DNA of 64,000 nt, taken from Winogradskyella sp046545555 (GTDB lineage: Bacteria; Bacteroidota; Bacteroidia; Flavobacteriales; Flavobacteriaceae). The translations under genes and the position numbers were made by a program. Below the pieces are notes generated by a model, which was given only the letters and a program-made list of their open reading frames with translations, was not told the DNA's origin and did not search any database. Below are positions 1 to 8,115 of the stretch, piece by piece. Each line of letters starts with the position of its first letter. Position 1 is the stretch's first letter. The stretch lies in contig NZ_JBHZTH010000004.1 of NCBI RefSeq assembly GCF_046545555.1, forward strand, positions 124,001-188,000. The letters run 5' to 3'.

Positions 1-1213
1 TGTGGTACCATATGATATCACTTTCAATAATTTCACCGCTTCTTGGGTCAGACACACTCGGACCAGTTGCATTACGTGTTGTACTTGCTACATATCTTAC
101 AACTGAATATCTAATATCTTCTGGACTAAAATCTGGATCTTCTTCTTTTGATGGCGGATCTTTTGCAATAATTGCATTTTTAAAGCCTGCAGCTTCAAAT
201 GCTTTTTGCCAAAGTTCAATACCTTCTTTCATGTAGGATCTAAACTTTTGAGGTGTCGCAGGATCTAAATAATAAACTATTGGTTTTACAGGCTCAACAA
301 GCTCTCCTCTTTTGTAAGCTTCAATATCCTTTGGAATTAATTTCCATCTTCTTAAATACGTCTTTCTATCTGCTTTTAATTCTTCACTACTATAATCGTA
401 CTGACTTAGTGTAAACCAACCAACGCGTTCGTCAAAATAACGCGGCTGCATAGGTACTTCTGGCAATAAAATCATTGATTGGTTAACCTGTAGACTAATA
501 GTTTGATCGCCCGTATTTACTGGAGGATTTGTTGCATTATAAGTAAAATCTTGAATAACCTCTATATTCTCTGGGAAACTTTTCATTGTATTAATGAAAC
601 TTCTAGATTTATCTAAATTTCTAACCTTATATGTTGTACGTAAACGTGCACCTAAACCACTTATAGCTTTTACATCAGAGCTATAAAAATTAGTGACATC
701 GATAACTACAGCAGAAGAATCTTTTGAAAATGCTGCAATGTCAAAAGCGTATAATGTTGGCTCATAATTATTTGATCTTACAGAAACATTGATCGGTAGA
801 CTGTCTGCCGCAACTGCACTAGAAGATTTTTCTTTTATTAGTATTTTATCTTTAAAACGTTCCCAATTAATCATTCTGGTATTAGTTTTTGTTCCTGCAT
901 TTACATACCCTCCACCTAAATTAGCTGGTAGCTTTGCTAAACGCGTTACCAAAAGCATATCCTTATTTAAATACGTCATTGGAATTTCGTAATAATACTT
1001 CTCACCTACTAAATGTACATCGAATAAACCGTTATCAGTAACTGCATCTTTTGTAATTACTTTACCGTAATCTTTAATTTTACCTTGTTTCTTTTTAGGT
1101 ACTGGCGGTTTAATTTGAGTTGTTTTTGCATTTTTAGTCTTTACTTGTTTGTTCATTGTTGCACAAGAGAACATAAAAAAACAGCAAAGTGCTAAGGTTA
1201 AAAGATTTTTCAT
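1..1213 (-). CDS. Zn metalloprotease lipoprotein, DUF5117/5118 type (N-terminal part)
   Basis: A minus-strand reading frame opens at the ATG at 1213 and stays open for 404 codons to the left edge, so the gene is cut by the window. The first 17 residues are hydrophobic and end in FMFSC, a Bacteroidota lipobox with Cys17 as the probable lipidated residue; a Lys-rich linker follows. The body contains SDIIWYH close to the edge, which I recognise from large zinc-dependent proteases annotated DUF5117/DUF5118/DUF4953. Their HExxH metal site lies further downstream and would be outside this window, so catalysis cannot be confirmed here. The family is predicted to be secreted or surface-anchored proteolytic enzymes. 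No neighbour on this strand suggests an operon. The family call is from memory of the conserved block. Confidence 0.75.
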   Translation of the reverse strand, partial: MKNLLTLALCCFFMFSCATMNKQVKTKNAKTTQIKPPVPKKKQGKIKDYGKVITKDAVTDNGLFDVHLVGEKYYYEIPMTYLNKDMLLVTRLAKLPANLGGGYVNAGTKTNTRMINWERFKDKILIKEKSSSAVAADSLPINVSVRSNNYEPTLYAFDIAAFSKDSSAVVIDVTNFYSSDVKAISGLGARLRTTYKVRNLDKSRSFINTMKSFPENIEVIQDFTYNATNPPVNTGDQTISLQVNQSMILLPEVPMQPRYFDERVGWFTLSQYDYSSEELKADRKTYLRRWKLIPKDIEAYKRGELVEPVKPIVYYLDPATPQKFRSYMKEGIELWQKAFEAAGFKNAIIAKDPPSKEEDPDFSPEDIRYSVVRYVASTTRNATGPSVSDPRSGEIIESDIIWYH

Positions 1214-1322
1214 TTGTGTTGGTCTATTTTTTATTGATTTGATAAAGATAATTAATACAATTAGAGTTTTAAATTATTTCTTAAATCCTGTTAAAAAGAG
1301 CTAGTTTTATTCAATTCTAGAG

Positions 1323-1330
1323 TATTTTTG
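1323..1330 (+). promoter_or_regulatory. Candidate promoter -7 element (TATTTTTG)
   Basis: TATTTTTG matches the Bacteroidota -7 consensus TAnnTTTG exactly and lies 15 bases before the ATG at 1346. No convincing TTTG -33 element is seen 19-21 bases upstream. In DNA this AT-rich the motif is expected by chance about once per kilobase or so, so the position just before a gene is the main support. It also argues against a start at the TTG at 1328, which lies inside the motif. Confidence 0.5.
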
Positions 1331-1345
1331 CAGAAAATTAGTAAC

Positions 1346-1636
1346 ATGCCAAAATTGTTGTCCGTTTTTAGAATTATTGCTTTATTAGAAGGCATTTCTT
1401 ATATCCTACTGCTCTTTATTGCGACACCTTTAAAGCATTTAGCGAATGACCCACAATATGTAAAACTATTAGGTATGCCTCATGGCGTTCTTTTTATGGC
1501 ATATATCGTCTTCGCAATTTTTATCTCAAAAGATATGAAGTGGAATTCAAAAACTTTGTGGATTGTTTTATTAGCTTCAATCATTCCTTTTGGTACATTT
1601 TATATTGATAGAAAATATTTAAAATCCAATGGATAA
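1346..1636 (+). CDS. DUF3817 family membrane protein
   Basis: A 96-residue integral membrane protein with three hydrophobic segments, at about residues 6-26, 44-62 and 68-86. The sequence FRIIALLEGISYILLLF, followed by a short loop and PHG near the start of the second helix, is typical of the DUF3817 family (YdzA-like), whose function is unknown. I chose the ATG at 1346 rather than the in-frame TTG at 1328 because the latter falls in the predicted promoter. The stop overlaps the start of the next gene by 8 bases, so the two are probably co-translated. There is no basis for a specific role beyond a small inner-membrane protein. Confidence 0.8.
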   Translation: MPKLLSVFRIIALLEGISYILLLFIATPLKHLANDPQYVKLLGMPHGVLFMAYIVFAIFISKDMKWNSKTLWIVLLASIIPFGTFYIDRKYLKSNG

Positions 1637-2867
1637 TATACGACACTTTATATACGATTTGCTTATTAAAAACGGGTTTACGGTAAATAATGCAAAGCTC
1701 ATCAATATGTTAGGACTACTTATTGCATTAGTAGTAGTCGCTTTTATAGTTGATTATATCACTAAACGTTTACTTTGGAAATTTTCTTCAGGTGTAGCAA
1801 AACGTACTAAAACTAATTTTGATGACATCTTAATTAATAACAAACTACCTAGAAATGTGGCTCATATTATTCCGCTTTTAATTCTTGTGGAGTTTGTACC
1901 GCAAGTTTTTTCGGATTATGAGTACTCAGAAAATATAATTGAAAAAACGTTAAAAATAATTGCTATTATCTTAACACTTCGCATAATTAGAAGCTTATTA
2001 AATTCAATTAAAGACTATCTAAAAACATTAGACGCTTATAAAGATAAGCCTGTAGATAGATACATGCAGGTGTTTATGATTTTTGCTTGGACACTAGGGG
2101 TGTTTGGTATTTTCTCTATTCTCACAGGTGTTACTTTTATAAAGTTTGCTTTTACTTTAGGAACTGCGTCTGCTGTAATATTATTAATATTTAAGGACAC
2201 TATTTTAGGTTTTGTTGCGAGCATACAGGTTTCTATAAACGATATGGTGCGTATTGGTGATTGGATTACTTTTGAGAAATACGGAGCAGATGGTGATGTT
2301 ATTGAAATTAATTTAGCAACCGTTAAAGTTCAGAATTGGGATAAAACGATCACAACAATCCCAACATACGCTTTAATTTCTGATTCGTTTAAAAACTGGC
2401 GAGGAATGAAAGCTTCTGGTGGTAGACGCATTAAACGGTCTGTAATCATTAAACCTTCTACAATTCGGTTTCTAACGGAAGATGATATAAAGCGTTTTAA
2501 GAAAATTCAATTGGTATCTGCCTATTTAGAAGACCGTAACTCGGAAATTGAGCAGCACAATATTAAAAATGATATTGATAAAACGATTTTAATTAACGGA
2601 CGAAATTTGACCAATTTTGGTGTTTTTAGGAAATATTTACAAACGTATATAGAAAATCACTCCGCAATAAATAAAGATATGACCTTAATGGTACGTCAGT
2701 TAGAATCTACACCACAAGGAATTCCTATGGAGATTTACGCCTTTAGTAAAGATCAACGGTGGGAAAACTATGAATATATATTAGGTGATATTTTTGATCA
2801 CACTTTAGCTGCTGTAAAGTATTTTGATTTAGAAATTTACGAACTGTCTTTGGGCATAAAAAACTAA
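1629..2867 (+). CDS. Mechanosensitive channel, MscS family (YbdG/MscM-like)
   Basis: A 412-residue channel protein close in length to E. coli YbdG (about 415), a miniconductance mechanosensitive channel. It has about five transmembrane segments: one at residues 25-45, others between 75 and 185. The pore-lining helix and beta domain follow (about 170-270), with the characteristic stretch VRIGDWITFEKYGADGDV and then NWDKTITTIPTYALI. The motif KNWRGM precedes a long cytoplasmic C-terminal domain of about 150 residues, as in YbdG. The likely role is release of solutes under hypo-osmotic shock. It overlaps the upstream DUF3817 gene by 8 bases. Its stop overlaps the end of the convergent thioesterase gene by 4 bases. 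It is a different subfamily from the second MscS protein at 8116-9018. Confidence 0.88.
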   Translation: MDNIRHFIYDLLIKNGFTVNNAKLINMLGLLIALVVVAFIVDYITKRLLWKFSSGVAKRTKTNFDDILINNKLPRNVAHIIPLLILVEFVPQVFSDYEYSENIIEKTLKIIAIILTLRIIRSLLNSIKDYLKTLDAYKDKPVDRYMQVFMIFAWTLGVFGIFSILTGVTFIKFAFTLGTASAVILLIFKDTILGFVASIQVSINDMVRIGDWITFEKYGADGDVIEINLATVKVQNWDKTITTIPTYALISDSFKNWRGMKASGGRRIKRSVIIKPSTIRFLTEDDIKRFKKIQLVSAYLEDRNSEIEQHNIKNDIDKTILINGRNLTNFGVFRKYLQTYIENHSAINKDMTLMVRQLESTPQGIPMEIYAFSKDQRWENYEYILGDIFDHTLAAVKYFDLEIYELSLGIKN

Positions 2868-3259
2868 TCGTCTTCCTTTAATCGCTCACTTACAAATTCT
2901 ACTCGAGTTTTGCCATGCGGTTTTGGTTTGCCGTTAGGTCCTAGGTTTACCATTATAATGTTATCTACGGTTAGGATGGTTTCTCTTGTCATCTTATTTC
3001 TTACCTCGCATTTCATTGTTAATGAAGATTTTCCAAACTTTACAACTTCCATACCTATCTCTACAATATCACCTTTTTTAGCAGATGCCATAAAGTTAAT
3101 TTCAGACATATATTTGGTTACAATTTTAGAGTTCTCTAATTGTATAATTGTATATAATGCAGCCTCTTCATCAATCCAAGCTAAAAGCTGACCTCCGAAT
3201 AGTGTACCATTAGGATTTAAATCTTCGGGTTTCACCCATTTTCTTGTATGAAATCTCAT
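2864..3259 (-). CDS. Acyl-CoA thioesterase, hotdog fold (YciA-like)
   Basis: 131 residues, the length of a single hotdog domain. The block PNGTLFGGQLLAWIDEEAA (residues about 17-35) is the signature of cytosolic acyl-CoA hydrolases of the YciA/BFIT group; the Asp in WIDE and the GG turn line the active site. A second conserved block, SEINFMASAKKGDIVEI, forms the dimer face and the tunnel for the acyl chain. The family hydrolyses acyl-CoA to free acid and CoA in the cytoplasm; chain-length preference cannot be read from the sequence. It lies 5 bases downstream of the DUF72 gene on the same strand, so they may be co-transcribed, and it converges on the MscS gene with a 4-base overlap. Confidence 0.9.
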   Translation of the reverse strand: MRFHTRKWVKPEDLNPNGTLFGGQLLAWIDEEAALYTIIQLENSKIVTKYMSEINFMASAKKGDIVEIGMEVVKFGKSSLTMKCEVRNKMTRETILTVDNIIMVNLGPNGKPKPHGKTRVEFVSERLKEDD

Positions 3260-3264
3260 TTTAT

Positions 3265-4140
3265 TTAATTTTGACTTTTTATAGGTACTTTTAAATTTGT
3301 TCCTATTTCGGTATTTAATTGTTCTATTAAATACGCCGAAAGTAAAGGTGATTCTTTTTTTATGTTTTGATGTATGAAGAAATTAACCTCATTAATGCCG
3401 TTAGCTTTCCATTTTTTTAAGCGTTGTACCCAATCATCTAATCTTTCATAATCTATATTATGATTAGTATCCACATAGCGAATGAATGCTCTAGAATTAG
3501 TTAGCCTCATATGTAGTATGTCTCGCCTTCCTGCAGTATCTACAATTACATTAGAAATATTGTTTTCTTCTAAAAGTTGATATAATTCCCCAGCAATTCC
3601 AGTATCATTATACCAAGTAGTATTTCTAAACTCCATTGCTAATGGCACTTCTCTTGGCCAACTTTCTGCAAAATCAATAACTCTATTAAAATCCTTTGGA
3701 GAAAAGTTACTATGCATTTGTAAAAATATACAACCTAGTTTTTCTTTTAGATTTATAGCACTGTTTAAATAATTATCTATAACAGGGTTGATATCTTTAT
3801 TAAGTCGTTTCCAATGACTTACCTCTTGATTCATTTTTGGGAAAAACCGGAAGTTTTCTGGTGTTTTGCTGTACCACTTTGAAAACTGTTCTGGTGAAAA
3901 AATTCTATAGAATGTTGCATTTAATTCTATGGCATTAAACTGTCGCGAATAGTATTCTAAATCATCTTTAGTGCCACGTGGATAAAAGCCTTGTAGATCT
4001 GCTCTATTCCATTTTGCACAGCCAACAAATACGTTTATGTTGTCAGCCGCATTTTTGTTGAGTGTTTTTAAAGTATCAGGATGATCTTCTGGCAAAGTAA
4101 AATCTATGTCTTGCGGATTGTCTACTCTTCCGAATTTCAT
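3265..4140 (-). CDS. DUF72 family protein (YecE-like)
   Basis: A 291-residue protein of the DUF72 family, which has a TIM-barrel-like fold and unknown biochemical activity. Recognisable blocks are NVFVGCAKWNRADLQGFYP near residue 38, YYSRQFNAIELNATFYR near 70, FRFFPKMNQEVSHWKRL near 102, and LAMEFRNTTWYND near 166. I start it at the ATG at 4140 (MKFGRV) rather than the in-frame TTG at 4158, which adds only six residues and lacks homologous sequence. The coding end is 5 bases before the thioesterase start, suggesting a two-gene transcript. The family assignment is firm; no function is proposed. Confidence 0.85.
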   Translation of the reverse strand: MKFGRVDNPQDIDFTLPEDHPDTLKTLNKNAADNINVFVGCAKWNRADLQGFYPRGTKDDLEYYSRQFNAIELNATFYRIFSPEQFSKWYSKTPENFRFFPKMNQEVSHWKRLNKDINPVIDNYLNSAINLKEKLGCIFLQMHSNFSPKDFNRVIDFAESWPREVPLAMEFRNTTWYNDTGIAGELYQLLEENNISNVIVDTAGRRDILHMRLTNSRAFIRYVDTNHNIDYERLDDWVQRLKKWKANGINEVNFFIHQNIKKESPLLSAYLIEQLNTEIGTNLKVPIKSQN

Positions 4141-4315
4141 ACTTAACAATTTACTCAAAGATAAAGGTTAATTGTTTCAGAATGGTTTGAAATTTATAAC
4201 ATTTTTGAATTCGAAAATTGGTTTTGTTGATAAGACCGTTAACAAGATATTCTCTTTACAATTCTATGCGATTACTTAATACTTAAATTTAGAATATAAT
4301 TAAGGTAAAAACATT

Positions 4316-4729
4316 ATGGATTCTAGAACAAAAGACCTTCTGTCAATAAGACCAACAATTGCTTCAGCGAAAGTATATGATAATATGGGCTCTGAAGAGT
4401 TATTTCAAAATGCGACTTTAAGACCTATTATAAAGATGCAACACTCCTTATTAATAGCAGTTTTCAGCAACTATATTACTAAGCGAAAGAATGTATTCTA
4501 CGATTTATCTTTACCAAAACAATTAGTTTACATAGAGAACGCAGTGCATAAGGACATGAAGTTTAGAAATTCTGTAAAAGGTATGGTTATAGGTCAGTTT
4601 ACTACAGAAGAATATAGTTTATATATTAAAAACTCATCTGCACTAAATAAACGTATAATGAATATTGTTAAAGAACGTCTTATCAGTAGCGTTCAATTAT
4701 TTGTAAACGAAGTATTAAAAGCCGTTTAA
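4316..4729 (+). CDS. Conserved hypothetical protein, Flavobacteria type
   Basis: A 137-residue soluble protein without signal peptide or membrane segment. It is mostly alpha-helical in character, with LRPIIKMQHSLLIAVFSNYI and VYIENAVHKDMKFRNSVKGM as the most striking blocks, followed by IGQFTTEEYSLYI. I recognise it as a protein found widely in Flavobacteriia that databases sometimes label glyoxalase. I see no metal-binding pattern of the glyoxalase/VOC fold to justify that name. It stands alone on the plus strand and converges with the DUF2461 gene, the two ends overlapping by 4 bases. Function is unknown. Confidence 0.75.
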   Translation: MDSRTKDLLSIRPTIASAKVYDNMGSEELFQNATLRPIIKMQHSLLIAVFSNYITKRKNVFYDLSLPKQLVYIENAVHKDMKFRNSVKGMVIGQFTTEEYSLYIKNSSALNKRIMNIVKERLISSVQLFVNEVLKAV

Positions 4730-5403
4730 AGTAAAGATTCCCCGTTAAGATTGGTGGTGAGGACGTCGCTCATATAATCAAAATATGGTCTTATTATCTT
4801 ATATGATGTATTCACTTTATTTAAGAAATCTTCTGATAACACTTCTTTATCAGAATACTTTTTAGTAAAAATGAATTGTTTTCTTTTTATCAGATCTATT
4901 GCCGGATGCTGTTTGTCGAAATCTCTTGGTGCAGTTTTAAGTTCGTCACCAACAAAACCTCCCCATGTTGATTTAAAAGTTTTATTATTAAGAATAGCTC
5001 TTATTTCGCTATCATCCATTTCAAATTCTTTTCTAATTCGGAATAGATCTTCTTTGTTTGGGTTCCAAAACCCTGTTGCAATAAAAGATTCATTGTTTGG
5101 TTGAATGTGTAAATAGTATCCACCTCTTAGTTCTGGTTTGTGCCTAGCAAAGGAACCACCAAAATGCGTTTTATATGGAAGTTTATTTTTCGAGAATCTA
5201 ACATCTCTATATATTCTGAAGATTTTAATTTTCTCAATCTTATCGTGTGCATTCATTAATTCGCCTAAGTGATTATAAGCAGATTTAACTTTAGCCTCTA
5301 TAGCTTTAAACTCTGGTTTGTGGGCATTAAACCAATCTCTATTGTTATTATTAGATAACTTTTTAAAAAACGCTAGTGTTTCTCTTGGAATAGTTGTTTT
5401 CAT
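4726..5403 (-). CDS. DUF2461 domain protein (TIGR02453 family)
   Basis: 225 residues covering the whole DUF2461 domain. Diagnostic blocks are LAFFKKLSNNNNRDWFNAHK at residues about 10-29, KIFRIYRDVRFSKNKLPYK near 60, THFGGSFAR near 80, and GGYYLHIQPNNESFIATG near 95. No activity has been established for the family that I can name with confidence. The protein is soluble and cytoplasmic by appearance. It begins 5 bases downstream of the stop of the 709-residue TPR gene on the same strand, so the pair may be co-transcribed although nothing else links them. Confidence 0.85.
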   Translation of the reverse strand: MKTTIPRETLAFFKKLSNNNNRDWFNAHKPEFKAIEAKVKSAYNHLGELMNAHDKIEKIKIFRIYRDVRFSKNKLPYKTHFGGSFARHKPELRGGYYLHIQPNNESFIATGFWNPNKEDLFRIRKEFEMDDSEIRAILNNKTFKSTWGGFVGDELKTAPRDFDKQHPAIDLIKRKQFIFTKKYSDKEVLSEDFLNKVNTSYKIIRPYFDYMSDVLTTNLNGESLL

Positions 5404-5408
5404 AAAGG

Positions 5409-7538
5409 TTATAGTTTATAGTTAAAATACGAATATTTATCATTTAAATCTTCTAAAGCTCTTTCAAAACCATTGGGCTTATCTATTTGATCATACTTTT
5501 CAAGTATAGCCTTTACTTTATCTAGATATCTTAAACTATGTTTTCTGTAAGACTCATCTTGATTTTTACTATATAAATGCTTATATAATGTAGCAATATT
5601 GTGACATATATCGCAAATTTTCATATCTACTGCATTTGTATTTCTAGTAAGTTTAATGTGGTTATAATAAATCTCTAAACTTTTTTCGTAATATTCAATT
5701 GCAAATCGATAATTTTTAAAGCACAAAGTTTGAAAACTTGCTAAGGAAGCTAATGATTGTGCATAAAGTATTGAAAATTGTCTAGGGTTTTTTCTTACTA
5801 ATGCCAAACTTATATCTAAGCTTTTTTCTAATTGTACTAAACCTTCCCTACACTCGCCACTCTCTGAAAATAAAAATTCCCCGTAATCCTTACATATATT
5901 CGTTAAAATGAGTAGGTGCTTTGAATTTTTATTATCCATAAAACTTTTCATTATTTTTATTGCTAATTGGTAATTTTTATTCGTGTCTTCATACAGATTT
6001 AATTCTGACTGTCCATAAGCTAAATTATGTAGAGTTTTAGAGTAGTCTACGAAAAATCTTTTTCTGTTATTTTTAAATAACTCTAACAAAATATCAATTG
6101 CATCTTCTAAATATGATATACCAATGGCAAAGTTTCTTTTTTCGATATGATAATAACCGATATTATGCTTAATCAGTGCCTTAACTCTTATAAGTTTTTC
6201 AGTTGAAGAATTTTCCAAACCATCAATGGAATCTAAAACATCTTTTAGGGTCTTAATACTATAATCATATTTAAAAGACTTTGCAGTTAAATTTGAGTAG
6301 TTAAACAATGAAAAAATCAGTTCTTCATTAGATTTGGTAGATTCATCTTTAACTAGTTTTTTTGATAATTCAATAGCTCGTAAAAAATAATATTCCGCTA
6401 ACTCAAAGTTTATAAGTGGGCTGTCATTAGCATGTAAATTTCCAATACTATTTAATGTATTTATTAAAGATGTAATATTACTTTTTAAGCCAAATTCAAC
6501 TTGTTTTTCTCTAATTAATAGAGCTACGCCAAGTTGTTTCATGGCTAAATTAAATTCGTAATTCTCTTTGTATAAAATACCAAGATTATGCGCTACTTCA
6601 GATTTTCTAACTGGAGTATCTGCTAATAATTCTGCTTTCTTATAGTAGTAAATTGAATTAGAGTATTGATTTTGATTGTGTAAAAAAACAGCGTATTCAA
6701 TGATAGTTTTATAATCTTCTTCGTTTAGTAAACTTAATGTTCTCTTATAAATACTATCAACTTCATCAAACTTCCCAACGAACTGAAGAATTCTGCACTT
6801 TAATAAAAGCAAGTTTTTTTTTGAGTTTAAACTTTTTTCGTTAGCAATATTATTTTCTGACAATAATTTAACCGATAAATCAATTTTTCCATGAAGAAAA
6901 TTATCTAATGCATTTATGTATGTTCTTGAATACTCTGTTATTTTTTTACCATTAAAATTTTCTATATACTTCAGAAGCTCTACTCTGATTTCATCATCAT
7001 TAGTTTCTAAAGCAGATACTCTATCAGCTAATTGTTGATATTGTTCATTAAATAAACCCTTTTTTTTCTCTATTATTTTAAGTTGACTCTCTTTAATTTT
7101 TAATTGTTTATCCGTTTTTTTTAAAATTTTATTTATTAATAAATCTACATTAATATCTTTTTGAGCCTCAACTCCCTTAACCTCATAATTTAAATAGTAA
7201 TTACCGTTTTTACTATTTATATTAAACTTTATGAAACTTTTTAATTCCAGATTTCTAAAATAGAAGAATATAAATAAAATTATTAATACTAATAAAACAA
7301 TAAGTAATTGAAAATCTGTTTGGAAATATGAAATGAGTAACTGAACAATTTCTTTTAAAATTTTATTTTGGATTTTCTCAAAATAGTATGAGAGAAGATT
7401 TGGCAAAAAATCGTTAATTTTACTGAATTCGGCTAGAATAAATGCCATTAATAATCCACTAACTGAATAGAAGTTTTTTTTCGGCTTTATCCTTAAGTAA
7501 AGTTTCAAAAGCACTTTTAAGATGTCTTTTATTGACAT
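5409..7538 (-). CDS. Membrane-anchored TPR protein, function unknown
   Basis: A 709-residue protein I do not recognise as a named family. The N-terminus has a hydrophobic or amphipathic segment (about 24-40) and one strong transmembrane helix (about 76-93, LLIVLLVLIILFIFFYF). Next come a charged segment with coiled-coil character (about 135-195, rich in Lys, Glu, Ile and Leu), then a long alpha-helical region from about 215 to 690 with degenerate TPR-like repeats. Examples are YKTIIEYAVFLHNQNQYSNS, VAHNLGILYKENYEFNLAMK and LHNLAYGQSELNLYEDTNK. The likely topology is a membrane anchor carrying a large cytoplasmic protein-interaction solenoid. There is no enzymatic domain and no T9SS tail. Codon usage looks even more AT-rich than in its neighbours. 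The DUF2461 gene follows 5 bases downstream. Confidence 0.7.
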   Translation of the reverse strand: MSIKDILKVLLKLYLRIKPKKNFYSVSGLLMAFILAEFSKINDFLPNLLSYYFEKIQNKILKEIVQLLISYFQTDFQLLIVLLVLIILFIFFYFRNLELKSFIKFNINSKNGNYYLNYEVKGVEAQKDINVDLLINKILKKTDKQLKIKESQLKIIEKKKGLFNEQYQQLADRVSALETNDDEIRVELLKYIENFNGKKITEYSRTYINALDNFLHGKIDLSVKLLSENNIANEKSLNSKKNLLLLKCRILQFVGKFDEVDSIYKRTLSLLNEEDYKTIIEYAVFLHNQNQYSNSIYYYKKAELLADTPVRKSEVAHNLGILYKENYEFNLAMKQLGVALLIREKQVEFGLKSNITSLINTLNSIGNLHANDSPLINFELAEYYFLRAIELSKKLVKDESTKSNEELIFSLFNYSNLTAKSFKYDYSIKTLKDVLDSIDGLENSSTEKLIRVKALIKHNIGYYHIEKRNFAIGISYLEDAIDILLELFKNNRKRFFVDYSKTLHNLAYGQSELNLYEDTNKNYQLAIKIMKSFMDNKNSKHLLILTNICKDYGEFLFSESGECREGLVQLEKSLDISLALVRKNPRQFSILYAQSLASLASFQTLCFKNYRFAIEYYEKSLEIYYNHIKLTRNTNAVDMKICDICHNIATLYKHLYSKNQDESYRKHSLRYLDKVKAILEKYDQIDKPNGFERALEDLNDKYSYFNYKL

Positions 7539-7584
7539 TAATTATTTTAGTTTAAATAAATTCTCTTTTTTTATAAAAATAAAA

Positions 7585-7610
7585 AAAAGCCATCAGTTTT
7601 GATGGCTTTT
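7585..7610 (-). terminator. Intrinsic terminator after the small lipoprotein gene
   Basis: A perfect 11-bp inverted repeat (arms 7585-7595 and 7600-7610, 4-base loop) is flanked by a run of A on the plus strand, which reads as a U tract on the minus strand. It lies 23 bases past the stop of the 55-residue lipoprotein gene and separates that unit from the TPR gene. Confidence 0.85.
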
Positions 7611-7632
7611 AATTGATTATGTAAATTTAATT

Positions 7633-7800
7633 TTAGTTATCAACAGCATCTTCAACTTCATCTGCCGCATCTTCTATTGCATCGCCAGTTTCGTCAACTG
7701 CTTCTTCAATTTTGTCGCCTGTAGACTTTTCTTCTCTACAACTTGTAGTTATTAAACTTAAACTAAATAGTGCTATAAATAAGTATGTGAATTTTTTCAT
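7633..7800 (-). CDS. Small acidic lipoprotein (55 aa)
   Basis: An ATG at 7800 opens a 55-codon frame ending in TAA at 7633. The first 20 residues are a signal peptide ending in ITTSC, with Cys21 as the lipidated residue. The remaining 34 residues are strongly acidic and nearly periodic (EEAVDETGDAIEDAADEVED), predicting one amphipathic helix. Small lipoproteins of this kind, often with apolipoprotein- or YtxH-like heptads, are common in Flavobacteria beside stress genes. The start of the signal peptide and the terminator just downstream support a real gene. It is the last member of the minus-strand group dps, mscS, DUF1328. Its role is unknown; an envelope stress or spacer function is a guess. 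Confidence 0.8.
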   Translation of the reverse strand: MKKFTYLFIALFSLSLITTSCREEKSTGDKIEEAVDETGDAIEDAADEVEDAVDN

Positions 7801-7850
7801 TTTTATTGTTTTATATGTTTAAAATTATTAAATATATTAATTACACGTCT

Positions 7851-8015
7851 CTAGATTTTTTTTGATGAGCCTCTAAATAAAGACAATACAAAAAGTATTA
7901 AGAATAAGAAGAAACATATTTTAGCTATAGTAGCTGCTCCTCCTGCTATTCCGCCAAATCCTAAAACTCCGGCAATTATTGCAATTATTATAAATGTGAT
8001 TGTCCAACGTAACAT
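7851..8015 (-). CDS. DUF1328 family micro-membrane protein (YtjA-like)
   Basis: An ATG at 8015 opens a 54-codon frame with two hydrophobic helices (about residues 4-20 and 30-47) separated by the glycine-rich hinge GFGGIAGGAA. The pattern MLRWTITFIIIAIIAGVLGF is the signature of DUF1328, exemplified by E. coli YtjA (about 53 aa). The family is usually associated with envelope or osmotic stress regulons, but its activity is unknown. It sits between the mechanosensitive channel gene and the small lipoprotein gene on the same strand, consistent with a shared stress response. Confidence 0.88.
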   Translation of the reverse strand: MLRWTITFIIIAIIAGVLGFGGIAGGAATIAKICFFLFLILFVLSLFRGSSKKI

Positions 8016-8115
8016 TTTTTTAAATTTTTTAATGATTAGTATTAATGGTAAATCTGATTATCAGACCACCAATGTGTTTCAGATTAATTCTGAATTTTAA
8101 ATTATTTTATGAAAT

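Noticed and set aside
12..236. Plus-strand frame of 74 codons, and a second at 789-992
   Set aside because: Both lie inside the long minus-strand metalloprotease frame, which has a lipoprotein signal and family motifs. They are out-of-frame shadows.
3300..4158. TTG start for the DUF72 gene at 4158
   Set aside because: The ATG at 4140 is six codons downstream and matches where family sequence begins.
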